Assembly (NCBI GenBank): GCA_014905825.1
Contig: JACGCN010000023.1
Coordinates: 124,001 to 188,000 of the forward strand
Length of the DNA stretch: 64,000 nt
Source of the DNA: Lyophyllum atratum
Lineage: Eukaryota; Basidiomycota; Agaricomycetes; Agaricales; Lyophyllaceae
Reading direction: 5' to 3'
Shown: positions 20,380 to 32,361 of the stretch, in pieces
How the letters are laid out: every line of letters starts with the position of its first letter
Numbering within the stretch: position 1 is the first letter of the stretch
Made by a program: the position numbers and the translations under genes
The notes under the pieces: model-generated
What the model saw: only the letters and a program-made list of their open reading frames with translations
Told to the model about the DNA's origin: nothing
Database searches by the model: none

Positions 20380-23300
20380 ATGAATGATTCATCACCCATA
20401 AGTTCGCCTTCGCGAGGTCCCAGGAATTTGCCACCTCCCAACACCGCCGGCTATACACACACTGCGTCGAACTCTTCCTTGAACGCGACTCCGCATCCTC
20501 AGCACAGATATTCCACCTCTTCCCAGTATGCACCCACACCATCTCCAGCATACTATTCCTTCCAGCACCCTGCATATGCATACAGCACAGCCTACCGCCC
20601 TCAGATGTATTATCCCTCTCAAGCAGCAGCTATTGCTCCTTCGCAATTCTATGGTTCATATTCCACCGTTCCTCAGACTCCACAGCATCCCATTTCCCAT
20701 TCAGCAGGTCAACCAAGCGGAGCTCGCGGTCGAAAACGAGCCAACAACGCCGGAAACTCAGCCTCTGCTACTGGGGCTCGGAAGCGCCGCAAGGAAAACC
20801 ATCCGCCGCTCGCGACGCGTGCGAACAGAGTGCCGCCGTCAACAGTGGTCATATACGAACCCTCTGGCGGCCCGTCGACTGCATCTCAACATCCCGGAGT
20901 GCACGGTGTCGGTCCTATCCATGCGTTTCGTGATCCATGCGAGTCTCTTCAGGAGGAGCATACGTTCAACAGCTTTGGCTCCATCGCGAACAAGCCAAAG
21001 AAGTCGACCTCAAGGGCAAGCGATGTTTGGTATTTTACCATGCGGGTGGCTACCAAGGAGAAGCCCGACGTTCTGATGCAGCCTGCGCGCGGCGAACTTT
21101 ACAAGGAGCGTCCAAAAGATACTGCCTTCATTGCTTGTCGACTTTGCACGTGAGTACTCTGATTCCGTCGTCTTATTCAAAGCTGATTCATCCCGCTGAC
21201 AGGGGAGATGAATGGGCAGCATGGAAGAATGTCGAAGGTCAGACGGCAACAATCCGGGAGCACCTTCATAGCGAGCACTGGGAAACCTACCGCGAGCTTG
21301 TCGTTTCGGAGAAACTTAAGGGCTGGGAGGAAACTGCACGCATGCCTCACGGGCCGTCTGGCGCGTCAAGTTCTAGGGCTCGAGACCGTGAACCTTTTTC
21401 TCTCGACGGGTTCTATACACGCTTAGCTAAGTGGGTGGCGGTTGACGACCAGGTGTGCACACTACTTGACTGCCTAGACTGTCCTTACTAATGAAATTCT
21501 TTCAGTCAATTAATGTGATCGAGTCGCCCGAGCTTCGGGAGCTTCTACTCTATCTGGGGACGGAGCTCACGGAGGCCGACCTCCCTCACCGCACAAAACT
21601 GACTGAAATCATTGTTGGATGTTTCAAGGCAGAATACAGCAAAATGGTGGATGATATCCAGGTGAGTAGGTCGTCGAGGCGTAAAGTAACCAATGGCTCA
21701 CCTTTCTGTAGAACTCCTTAGGTAGGATTTCTTACACGGCCGATGTCTGGTCAAGAACCGACCTTGACCCTCACTTGGCCATTACGGCCCACTACATGGC
21801 GAAAGCACCGGATGGATCCCTTGTGATCAGGAACCGCCTCATCGCGTTCCGAAAGCTTACCGGTAGTCATACTGGAGAACATCTCGCTGACGTTTTTTGG
21901 CGGGTCATGAACGAGCTTCGTATAATCGACCGAGTAAGTACATCCATTTCGTTCGTGTTTGCAACCTTGCTCATCTCTTTCTAGATCGGGATGATCACAC
22001 TTGATAACGCATCCAACAACAACACAATGATGGAGGCCCTCGAACGTCGCTTCTCAGACTATCGGCCAGGGGAAACTTTGGTTGTTTTTGACCGGGATGG
22101 AAATCGCATTCGGTACGTGAGTTCTTTCGTGCACCTCACGTCAGAACATATTGTGATATTGACTTCATTACAATTAAGATGTTTTCCTCACGTCACAAAC
22201 ATCGCCGTCAAGACTGGCTTGAAATACATCACCAAAGAATTAGCGGAGGAAGACGTTGAGGTATTGGCTGAAGAGATCGAAGAGCTTTTCGAACATGAAG
22301 CCACCCACGACGACTTCGAGTACCTCGAGGCCCTTCAGAGCGATGTCGTCGCTGCTGCACGCAAACTTGTTAACACATGCCGGAGCTCAGGCCAACGCCG
22401 CGAAGACCTTGCAGACACCATCAAAACCGGCAACCTCGCTGGAATCTTTGGCTCTGATGGAATGCGGGTTGTTGCCTTGTTACGCGATGTCGATACTCGA
22501 TGGTCTTCAATCTTTCTGATGATTGACCGAGTGCTCGAGATGTATCCAGTATGCTCTAATTCGATTCATTTCCTGTTTCGATTGCTTAGATCTTATGTTC
22601 TAGGCCATCAAGGTTATGCTCGAGAAGCCAAAATATGCTGACCTCCAGAGTGTTCTCCTCGACGACGTCCAACTTCGGGTTCTCTATGATATTCGACAAT
22701 TCCTCTACGTTTTCCACACCATTCAAGAAGTGGTTTCAGCTGATAAGACCCCAACCCTTTCCGTGGTTCTACCACTGTACGAAAAGCTCATCACGATGCT
22801 TCGAGACCTCAAGCGCGTCACCCCCAATCTTGGACACGTCATCTCGGCCTCGGAGGAAAAACTAGAGGAATACTTAGCGAAGTCTCGGAAGACCCGGGTC
22901 TATATCCTTGCAATGCGTAAGTCTCAACTTTGATGGAGTTTTACAACGTCATCTCATCTGCGCACTATAGTTATCAATCCCACCGTTAAACTGCAATGGG
23001 CCCAAGCAACCTGGACATCCGGAGATTTCGAAAATGCCAGGAAATGGATTGGTGAAGCCGTAAGCATTTATATAACTCAACACGATCAATACTTAGTTGG
23101 TATCCAGATGCTCGAGCATCATCGCGCAATGCGGAGGGAGAGGACCACGGCTGAAACCCGCACTGCTGGACGTCGTCCTGTCACCATCGGCTCCCACGCG
23201 TCTCGTGCCCAGGCCTCTGGCCTTGCAAGACTCAATGCACTCGCGCAATCCCTGTCCTCCGGCAGCTTATCAGAAACCGACTCCTCAGCATCGTCGACAT

Positions 23301-23843
23301 CTCAAACCACAGCAGAAACACGTCGCGAGGTTATTTCCGCTGCAGAACAGGAGGCGCGTGACAAATCCGTCGTTGACGAAGAGCTGCAGCGGTGGTTGGC
23401 TGCAGGTGTCATCACTGATGCTCGTGAACTCGAAGAGTTCGATCTCGTGCGATTTTGGCAGGTACTGTCTTCCTATTCCTTCTTTTCTTTCGCCTTTGAC
23501 GGGTTCTTCTTGGTAGAGCAAGAAGTTCGAGTTCTCAATCCTTTACCGGATTGCACTCGATGTCCTCCCTGTCCAGGCTTCAGCTGTTCCATGCGAGCGA
23601 GCCTTCTCATCCAGCAAGGAAACTGACTCTCTGCGCCGGTCCAATCTGTCACCAGAGATGATGGAAATGTTACAGATCCTGAAGTACCTCGTTCGCGCTG
23701 ATAGACTGGACTTCATGGATGGGAGGCTTGCAAAGGAGGAGGAGTGCACCATTCTCGATGTCGAGCCCTCCGTCCTTCAAAATTTTTTGATTTCTGGTGA
23801 CATTGAAGGACTAGATAGTTTTATAGGTTCATCTCATCATTAG
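20380..23843 (+). CDS. hAT family transposase with BED-type zinc finger and hATC domain
   Basis: Ten exons: 20380-21149, 21203-21452, 21506-21661, 21712-21933, 21985-22112, 22179-22548, 22604-22916, 22971-23059, 23108-23461 and 23517-23843; 992 aa. The first ~240 residues are low-complexity and Ser/Pro/Tyr-rich. A BED-like finger follows (FIACRLCTGDE ... HLHSEHW). The RNase H-like core shows SYTADVWSRTD (Asp ~403), TLDNASNNNTMM (Asp ~473) and CFPHVTNIAV, the conserved C..H segment of hAT transposases. The C-terminal hATC dimerisation domain reads ALDVLPVQASAVPCERAFSS. All junctions keep frame with GT-AG introns. It cuts and pastes DNA flanked by the terminal repeats at 19787 and 24035. Confidence 0.93.
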
Positions 23844-24043
23844 CTAGACTAACTACCAGTTGTGCTTCGAGGCATAAACACTGAGTACACGACGCGGTAG
23901 TACGGCAAACACGACCTGTCCATTTCGGGAAATGCTGTGCTCGGCAGCTCAAGCCTGCTCAAGTCGACCTTGAGGTGCCTCGAGCAAATTAGCCGAGAGC
24001 TTGAGCCGACCTCAGCTCAGCTTGCGGCAACACTACAACTTGG

Positions 24044-24789
24044 CCTTGACTTCACCGACCGCAACTTCTCAGTCTTGCATTGTGGTTCATATTACAACAA
24101 GGACAATCGTTTGCTGACGCTGCAGGCCTTCATTTGAACGACGACGGACGTATTCCTATCCAGAAAACCTCAAGTATTTGGTGTGGGTGTATGTTACAGA
24201 GTATGGGCAGGCGCGCGCCGACAAGTATCATGAGTAGCTGAAGGTCGCTGTACAAGAGGGGTCTAAGACGCTCCTTTACCATCCGGGGTCATCAATATGG
24301 TATGTTACCTGCCTGAATTTCTGTGGATAGTGTTCCAGACTTCCACATCTCCCATTCAGATTCCTCGCCTCTTTTCGCCGAACAAGGCTAAATGAAAATG
24401 CCTACATGGGTCGTTCCTTGCCGGCTGCGACTGGTCTTACATGCTGTGAATGAGAAGGACGCCAATCGGGCGATAGCGTTCGCGCAAGGTCCGTGCCAAT
24501 TCTATCATAAATCACGATATGATGCTTAGGATATTATAGTCATCCCTCAGTGCCTCCCCCTCACCATCCTCTAAAACAACCATCGATAGATATTACGTCC
24601 CCTCCACCGGCACCACACCAAGATTTCATGCCGCCCGCTGGAACCGGCACCCTCGAGGGACCGTTGATATCCCGGCGTCAATACCATCAATATACCACTC
24701 CCACCGTGGACGAATATCCATACTCGACAGCGAACGCGTCGCAACCGGTATCGACCTCTTCGCATCTGCAAATCATCTTTGCACAAGCC
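24044..24789. other. degraded sequence after the transposon
   Basis: No gene is supported. A frame from 24550 (Pro/Thr-rich) is probably not coding. This stretch may be the ruined 5' part of the ferritin-like copy that follows. Confidence 0.35.
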
Positions 24790-25714
24790 CCTGCAGGGGT
24801 GATGTCACTGGCGCCGTCACCCGTGCGGTGGCGCTCGCCCTGGAGCATCTCGAACATGTGTTCTACATTGAAGGCCTTGACGAATATAACGAGACGGCCT
24901 CCACCGATCCCGGCTTCTCCCCTTTGTACGGGGACAATTCACGCAGATCGCCCATCACGAGAAGACGCGCCTAGCGTTTCTCTCGGAGGCTTCAGGCTTT
25001 AGACGACCAAGCCTTGTCAGTACAGCTTGTACGTCGCCTTGGCCGTCCAGGCGCACCGTCACCAAATCTCATGTATGCTCTTAGTCCCCACACCGATGTC
25101 AAGTCATTCATAGCCCTCAGCCAGGTACTTGGAGGTGTCGGTATGTGACTTTTACTTCTCTGCTTGATCAGCACAAGAAGACTCAATTCTACCTACAGGC
25201 ATTGCAGCTTCCAGCGGCGCCGCACGCTTCATCACGAACAAGGACTACCTCACTGCTCCCACCACTGTTCTAGCCACAGAGGCTTGCCACGCCAGCTGCC
25301 GTATCGCACCTGTAGTCAGCAAGTTCTCAGGTCGGAGTGGCGACTTTGATGTAAGCATCTAGACAACATCACCACCGCTATCCACGATGCTAACCTGACG
25401 ATTCAGGTTCCCCTTCCCTGTCAATCCGTTGAAGGCCAAAGCTCTGCCCGGCTCTGCTGTCAGATGTCACCTTTAAGTTCGATTCCTCGGCTGTAGCGTT
25501 TGGTACGAAGCTTCTTCAGCGGTCTCTCGAAGATCGTCCTCCCCACCAGGACGGCAAGGTCATCGTCCCTAAAGACCTGATCGGAACGTTGTATGTGTCT
25601 GTTGGTAAGCGCGAGACCAAGGCGGACGATAGTGATATCGTTGCTGGACAGATCGCTTCGAATTCGACTGCCACGGAAAGGTTACTTTTCCTGTCGAAGA
25701 TCCTTGTAAAATAA
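24790..25714 (+). pseudogene. decayed ferritin-like (Rds1-type) gene
   Basis: Pieces in shifting frames match the intact gene at 11665-12907: ALALEHLEHVFYIEGLDEYN, then (other frame) FTQIAHHEKTRLAFLSEA, MYALSPHTDVKSFIALSQ, and after a probable intron IAASSGAARFITNKDYL with VLATEACHASCRI, then PFPVNPLKAKALP. A last open frame runs SDVTFKFDSSAVAFGTK to the stop at 25714. At least two frame changes (near 24945 and 25462) are needed to read it as one protein, and no signal peptide start is visible. Sequencing error is an alternative explanation for each shift. Confidence 0.75.
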
Positions 25715-25725
25715 TGGACAGTATC

Positions 25726-25807
25726 GCATTAATGGGGTAGTGGTAACCTGGGTCGTTGCCATATTTTCAACATCGACCCGCCGGGGGTTCGATTCCCTCT
25801 TAATGCA
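25726..25807 (+). tRNA. tRNA-Gly (GCC) with an 11-nt intron
   Basis: A full cloverleaf can be drawn. Acceptor stem GCATTAA/TTAATGC with discriminator A; D-arm GGGT-AGTGGTA-ACCT; anticodon stem GGTCG/CGACC with loop TTGCCA.T giving anticodon GCC (25758-25760); T-arm GGGGG-TTCGATT-CCCTC. An 11-nt intron (25762-25772) sits one base after the anticodon, the canonical site for tRNA introns. The A box (TGGGGTAGTGG) and B box (GGTTCGATTCC) are good. Confidence 0.9.
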
Positions 25808-26291
25808 TCCGCTTGATGAACTGAGATCTATTTTTCTTGCATCCGATGTCATGGTAAGCGCACCAAGGTGGACGAGAATGCGAAAGCCTAAAGTTAATCC
25901 AATTATCAAATTTTGCCAAACAAAATTAGCAATAGTGAAACCTCCAAGGCGCGACCGTTGGCAGCACAAGAGCAACTCTGAGCAAGTATTGGACTTCTAG
26001 TCGTTTTACTGGGTGACAGGCGGAAGGCGTGTCTAATATTCCCAAATACGGCATACTCGCGTGTTCGGTTCCGTGCGCCTCGGCCTTCACTTCCAGGTCA
26101 GCAAATTGGGGTCTATCTAAACCTATCCAGGATATTCTGCCTGACATACTGCACGAATCAACCTCGTGTGGACCATCAGTACAGGGACCCAACATGACAG
26201 CCGTAATCCTAAACTCTTTCTATATTACTTCGCCAGGCCTACACTGTGAACTTGCAGTTCAACCTCTCTCCCTATCCTACGACTTTCGACG
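25808..26291. other. intergenic
   Basis: Only short frames without features. It holds the 3' flank of the tRNA and the promoter of the DUF6535 gene. Confidence 0.4.
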
Positions 26292-29062
26292 ATGTCGGAA
26301 CGTATTCCCTACGAAAGCCCCCAGCGGTCCGGTCATCTAGCGGAATCATCGCCTGAGCTGTCGAAGTAAGATCTGGAGCGATATTGGCGCTGACTATCGT
26401 CCCTATCTATTGACAATCAAATTTTTTCAGCACCTTGGCCGCCCTCACGAATCTCATTCAACACCAAAGCAAAGTCATGCAGGATATGGCAGGTACGTGG
26501 TGTCCTTGACCAAACTTAATACAATCGAAAACCTGGTTAACCCAATTGCAAGATGCGTCGACACGGGGCACGCATGATCTCCTCGCTGTTCTCCGGAAGA
26601 TTGACGATAGACAGGCCGCGGCAACTGGTAAGCGCCCATGCAATAGCTTCTCAAGAATTGTTAGTAAATGTATGGATTCGCAGCTCAATCACTGCAACCC
26701 ATTCGTACTGTCACAGCTACGAGCTCCAGGGCTTGGTCACCTCTGTTACGTTCCCACTTGCAAAATATCCAGCCCACTGTGGACAGATGGCGAGGTGCTC
26801 TTGATACGTTGCTCGTTTTCGTGAGTTCACAATCTCGAGACTACCGAGCCCTGAATCACCCGTCCAATCTATTGATGTTCATGTTCAGATCGCACTCTTC
26901 TCTGCCGTAGTCACCGCTTTCTTCATTGCATCGCTTCCAGCGCTTTCCGAAGATACAGGGAAGCGGACGAACGAACTCCTTAAGAACTTAACTGACATCA
27001 TCATCATCGTCAATGGTGTCAATGCCTCCACCTTGGACATTACGAGGGCTGTCCCTTTCACGCCTGATCACAGCTCCATCCGACTCAGCGTCTATTGGTC
27101 TCTCTCACTAACCTTAAGTGTAGGTCGTGAGGTTGAGAGCTACAATAGCACTTAATAACGTATTGATACACAGGTCTCCATCGCTGCTCTTGCTGTGACT
27201 ACTCGGGGGTATTTGTCGACGGCGCTCTCACGCTCCCGTCATACCGATGCACACGAGAAGCTCACCGAACTTCATCTACGTTGGAAAAAAACGACAACGC
27301 TGCTTGGACCTGCTGCAGAGGCGCTTCCGCAGCTGTTGATACCCCTTTTCATACTTTTCGTTGTCGGGGTACTTGATACGCTGATGTCCATATCTTTGCC
27401 GGCCTCCCTGGCGTTCTCGCCCATCCTCGCTGCCGCCGTCATTTCTTGCATCTTTGCCGTGGCCGTCGGCATCTACACCACTGTCGCATACGGATATATT
27501 TACCGCTCACCATTCCAGTCCACGCTCTCATCCTGGCTCTCATCCTTCAACCCCTTCACCCCTCGTGCCAAAACTAGAACTCGCATGGTAGCCAACACAG
27601 AACGTAAAGAAGCCCGATGTAAAGAAGCCCGATCTCATGCGTTCCATTCTACCATCTGGACTACATATGATGATGACATGCTTGATCAAGCCGTGGCGGC
27701 TGTCGAGTCTGTAATTGAAGAGCGGCGAAGATCGACGACCAACCTATCGAACATAGTAGGAAACTCCTCGAACTACATCAAGGTGTCAAGTGACGAAATG
27801 GTAACATTCAAATATCTCCTTTCCTCCGAAGTCTCCTACCGTGCCAATCTTGCCATCGCCGCCAGTATTTCCAAATCGCTCGATCCCAATGCCTTCAGTT
27901 CTCCAAGAAATCCCGATTTGCAAGTCCGAAGTAAGTCAGACGTCGCGCATCCGCTACACCGTGGTTTAATGCTCAGTTTATAGTTTACACATACATGTTT
28001 TACGAAAGGATCGAGTTGCTGGAATTGCTCACCGCTTCTGGGAACCACTCCACAGATTCATGGTCTTCATACTTCACGATGGCTATGGCGCAGCTGCTGT
28101 GCTGTGGAACCTCCACCTGGTGGGGCCTTAATGGTGCCAACCCGTTCGAAGCTCTCAGTCAAGCTGCGCCGGTACTGTCTTTGTTGCTGACGCCCTTTGA
28201 GGACGTCGGCCTGAATCTTAGCGAGAAACGATTGTGGTATACTATCGAGTCACCAGTGCTATACTACGCCTACGAAGTCCTCCTTTCCAAGTTGCTGGAC
28301 TCGCACCCAAGTTTAGGCCTTACCGACGGCACGGATCGCGAAACGGAGCTTCATGCAGTAATGGAAGAGCTCATGTCATCCCAGTCCAAGGGGGTGCTCG
28401 ATAGCGTGCATAGAATCTTGCAGATGTGGTCGGCGCCAAGCAGAGAAAACCACACCCCGCTGCTGCTTAGTATTCGTTATTATCGTCACAAACCTTCTAT
28501 CAGAGTGCCCTTGCATGGAGCTCTCGCGCGATGGATAATGAATCCGCGGCTGTCGAAGCTCGCACCAAACGAGATCATACACCTGGTTCTGCAAGTCGTC
28601 ACCTACAGCAAGGACCACTGGCTTACCAACAATCGCCAACAACTCACGTGGATCGTATTCCTCTGTCAAGAGCTGTTTTCGTCTCTTTTCCAGAACTGCC
28701 ACGCGGATACAACGGCATTGTACCCCAGGTTGCTAAAGATTTGTGTCAACCTCATGCTCATCGCCCTGGACACCAATGGATGGTACATACATCCAGCGGA
28801 GGAAAAAGTCACTTTCTGCAGCGTCAGTTGCGAGTTCAGACCTCTCGTCCTTGTCCTACTAGGCGAGATAATTCACAACGCGCCTGAAATGCGCCTAGAC
28901 CTTGTCACTTGGAGGAGCCTCTGCTCCGCATTCGAGCAGGATCCGTCGGAAGGGAGATATAGGAAAAGTAGCGACCCCGCTGCCTGGTCCACGCAGGAGC
29001 ATCGCGAGCAGGTCAAGCAAGAGATCTTTGACACGTTCCGAAGGCTTGCGCCCACAGGCTAA
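26292..29062 (+). CDS. DUF6535 domain multi-pass membrane protein
   Basis: Seven exons (26292-26365, 26431-26492, 26553-26627, 26684-26820, 26889-27119, 27174-27930, 27984-29062) encode 804 aa. The N-terminal third is the DUF6535 module: WRGALDTLLVFIALFSAVV, FFIASLPALSEDTG, NASTLDITRAVPFTP, LSVYWSLSLTLSVSIAALAV and RGYLSTALSRSRHTD. It forms about four membrane segments, including LPQLLIPLFILFVVGVLDTL and AAAVISCIFAVAVGIYTTVA. The large C-terminal part is soluble, helical and not recognisable. The family is abundant in Agaricomycetes and has no known function. All exons join in frame through GT-AG introns. Confidence 0.85.
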
Positions 29063-29983
29063 TATTTTGTAATACCTAGGACGCCTGCGAATGCCATTGC
29101 GCGAGGGCAGTGAGGTCTGCTTTGATGATAATGAAGGTGGCGACGAAGGAATGAACAGCGAAGAGGCGAGATCAAGGACGGTGGGAAGACTGGAAACCTT
29201 CATTACTTCTCTGCTCCAACACCGATATTTGAACGATTTAGGTCTTGGAATCCAGAACTACGCCCGATTTACGTCCAGTCAGCGATTGCGCTATTGGGAT
29301 CATGCGGTTCCGAGCCGTAAACTGAACATTAAAGTTCGCCTAGATACCGACTCTGTCAGCCAACAACGGAGAAAGAGCATCGTAATCAAACAGCACCAGT
29401 TATGCTGCTGAAACTGGAACTCGTAGTGACCAGAGCACGTAGAGCTGATGCTAGCGACGTGGAGGCCTGCAGAAGCGACCTGACTTCAGCGGTATTTCAC
29501 GACTCCCGTTACTGCTCATTAACCATTTCCTTCAAATTGGCTGGAATTTCATGGATCGCGAGAAGGATTTCGTGCTTTAGAAGCATGCAGACTCGAGTGG
29601 ACGTCGAGGGCAAGAACAGGTTGTGATGATCACGTGTAGTTTCGACGCGACGCGTCGTTTCTTCAACAACAACTCCGCCATCTTCTTCTCACCGCTACCA
29701 CGACCATTACCACAGGAAGCCATTAACGATTTTCTTTTTGCTCTCTTCTTGCTTGAAATTCTCATGGATGCCCCTATTCAGCAGATCAAGACATGCCACA
29801 ATGACATTCCCAGACTGAATCGAAATCGCTGTATATCAAGACCGATTTTCCTGATATCACTCCAAAAGCACCCTAAACCAGGACTACCATCTTCTACAAC
29901 CTCGAACAGTCCTTCACTCGAAGTCACTTGCGTTACCACGTCCTCTATCGTCACCACGCTCTTTCGTATCCACATTCAGCACG
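29063..29983. other. intergenic with promoter-like sequence
   Basis: A frame at 29091-29411 (106 codons) has an ATG but no family features, and I do not call it. Near 29643-29693 the region contains CGACGCGACGCGTCG and a CCGCCATCTTCTTCTCACC stretch that recurs at 35038-35056. This may be the kinase promoter. Confidence 0.45.
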
Positions 29984-32361
29984 ATGTCCTTCTTCACCGC
30001 TCGCATCTCTTTCCGCGTACTTGTCAACAAGACCTTCAAGAAGGTGATATCTCACGCCTCCCTCTTAATAAACAACGATTTCATGCTTTCACAGGCGTCG
30101 TCAGAGGACTCCGAGGCACTCGTCAAGGTTGAGAGTGTCGAAGCCCCTATCGCCACCTCACCTGTACGTATAATCCCGATACTTCCTGTTCCACTATTGA
30201 CACCCTCTGAAGCAAGAAGCAGAGGTTGAAGTAAACCTGCTGGATGCTTTCCATGACCCTAGCGTATTGGACATCCGCCAGAACATGGTCTTTGGGCTGA
30301 ACAACTTTGTGCGTCGCATTGCACACTCATGTTTTACTTACGTCCAACGTCTCTTCATAATTTGTAGGTGATTGAAGTCACCAAGGTCACCATTATCGGT
30401 TTCCCAGCCGCGATGAAGCCCCTCCTTTTGCCTTCGCCCCTTCCGACCAACGTCCTCGAGGCCCCAGTCGAGACGCAAAAGCCCTTGCCTCTCGCTGTCA
30501 CGTACAACGAACCGCCCGCGATAGTCAACCGCTCTCAAGCGCCCTCCTCTCGTGTCATGACCCTAAAGGACCTCAAGTTCATCAAGGTCCTCGGCATGGG
30601 TTCCAGCGGGCAGGTCCACTTGGTCATGGACAAAGTCACGAAGGAGCGGAGGGCGCTCAAGGTCATCCCAAACGCCAACATGGTCGCCGGTCAAATAGCG
30701 GGACTCCTCGAAGAACAGGCGGTGCTGCGAAGCGTGGGGAACGCACTCTTTCTTCTCTCCTTGGACGCATCGTTCTATGACACGAAGAATTTTTACTTTG
30801 CTATGGTCTGTCCCTTTCCCTTCATCGCCCTCGTACTCGTGCTGACCTTTCCCTCATGCAGCCACTTCACCCGACCGATCTCGAGAGTGAGATCATCAGA
30901 TGCGACAAGTTTTCCAAAGCTCGGGCTCGCTTTTATTTCATCGAAGGCGTAAGCCAAACTCCCTTTTCCGTCCTTATAGATCCTAACCTTTAACCCCAAA
31001 AGTACCTCGCCCTCACCTACCTCCACTCTCAGGGCATCATCCACCGCGACGTCAAACCCGCGAACATGCTCCTCGACCGCGACGGACACATCGTCCTTTG
31101 CGATTTTGGACTTGCACGCGACTTCCGCGTCAAGCCCACTTTGGCGGAGAGGGTGTTCCAGCCGTTCTGGCCCTATTCTCGCGGGGACGTCGTCTCACCT
31201 ACGACACGACGTCGCGAGGGGGATGACCCGAAATTGTTGTTCACGCTTATCGCGAGGTGCGGGACGGGTTTACATCTTTCGCCGGAGATTCTGAAGGGGG
31301 AATGGTACTCCTTCGGTGTCGACATATGGGCGCTATCTGTATGCTTGTTTATGATGCTTACGGGCAGGGTTAGTTGCTGCGCGATCTCTTTGTTACATAA
31401 TGACGAGACTTACCTTCATTACTCACAGCCGCCCTTCGATACAGAGTCCGAGAGTCTCGAGGATCTGAAAAGCGAGATCCTGAACTCCGATATCTCTCTC
31501 TTGCCGGAAGACGACGTTGACGAAGCGTCCCAGGACTTTCTTACCCAGGTCAGTGATCTCACCTTCATATTGACATACCATTCAATTAATAGTCCTTCTC
31601 GCCTTTTCATACAGCTCCTTCAGAAAGATCCCGAAGACCGGCTACGCCTCACAGAGCTAGAGGAGCACCCTTTCTTCGAGGGAGTGTACGCACATCTTCC
31701 TTTTCTTCATTCTTCACCCTTATCGACCATCTATCTCCCCTACAGGAACTGGCCGCTCATGGAGAAGCGCGCCATCCCCGCACCCTGGCTCCCTGACCCG
31801 GAGCCAGCGCATGTCCTGCATGAGACGCCCGCTGAATTCGTCCCTGGGGTGCCCTTTGACGGTGTGGGGCCATACCCTGCGTTTGATTATACCTCTGATG
31901 CCGTCATGGCGGGTGTAATCCGTCTCGAGGATGTCGTTGAAGGAGAAGTAGAGGACGTGGAGGAGCCCACCGTGGAGCAGGAGCAGGAGGAGGCCGAGGA
32001 TTCGCCTTCTCCGATCAGGGCGTTCTTCCAACGGGTATTCAGTCCGAGGTCTTGGGGCAAGACCCGAAGCACCCACACTACGAGGCATGCGGCTTCCACA
32101 TCTCTTTCGACGCTGGCCCTCCCACCAACACCTACAATCCCAACCTTGCCGGTCTCTTCCTGCCACTCCGCCGTCTCCGTTGATGACAGCCCGCCGCCCG
32201 CGCCCGATTGCGCCTGTACCTCGACGCCCTCAACGTTTGTTGCTCGCCACGTCGAGAATGGCACTGGCATTCTATTCAAGGTCCGACTGTGGCTTAAGCG
32301 TTTGCGGATACCGAAGACGCGCTGCGAGCAGGTCGCAGGGCGACTCGATTTGTTGGCTTGA
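29984..32361 (+). CDS. AGC-like serine/threonine protein kinase
   Basis: Nine exons: 29984-30043, 30095-30163, 30213-30308, 30368-30805, 30862-30948, 31003-31368, 31429-31548, 31615-31685 and 31746-32361; 640 aa. The catalytic domain starts near residue 141 with [14 protein letters not shown] (glycine loop) and RRALKVI (Lys ~173). It has [11 protein letters not shown] (~264), CDFGLARDF (~283), a long activation segment with a charged insert, and LSPEILKG in the APE position followed by [26 protein letters not shown] and HPFF near the end of the domain are AGC/CAMK-like. The ~200-residue tail is acidic and Ser/Pro-rich ([20 protein letters not shown]). Catalytic residues are all present. The kinase's substrate and pathway are unknown. 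Confidence 0.87.

Larger units (their letters stand above)
19787..24035 (+). mobile_element. hAT DNA transposon, apparently complete
   Basis: The 4249-bp element has terminal inverted repeats TAGTGTTGCCGCAAGC (left) and the reverse complement of TAGTGTTGCCGCAAGC at the right end. It is flanked by the 8-bp direct repeat CAACTTGG (19779-19786 and 24036-24043), the duplication length diagnostic of hAT elements. Both ends are rich in short subterminal motifs of the CTTGAG/CTCAAG type, likely transposase binding sites. It carries one transposase gene (20380-23843) with no stop or frameshift in the spliced frame. The near-perfect ends, intact target duplication and open transposase suggest recent activity. 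Confidence 0.95.

Noticed and set aside
20528..21076. Second plus-strand frame of 182 codons inside the transposase first exon
   Set aside because: Overlapping frame of the low-complexity N-terminus; the other frame continues into the conserved transposase domains.
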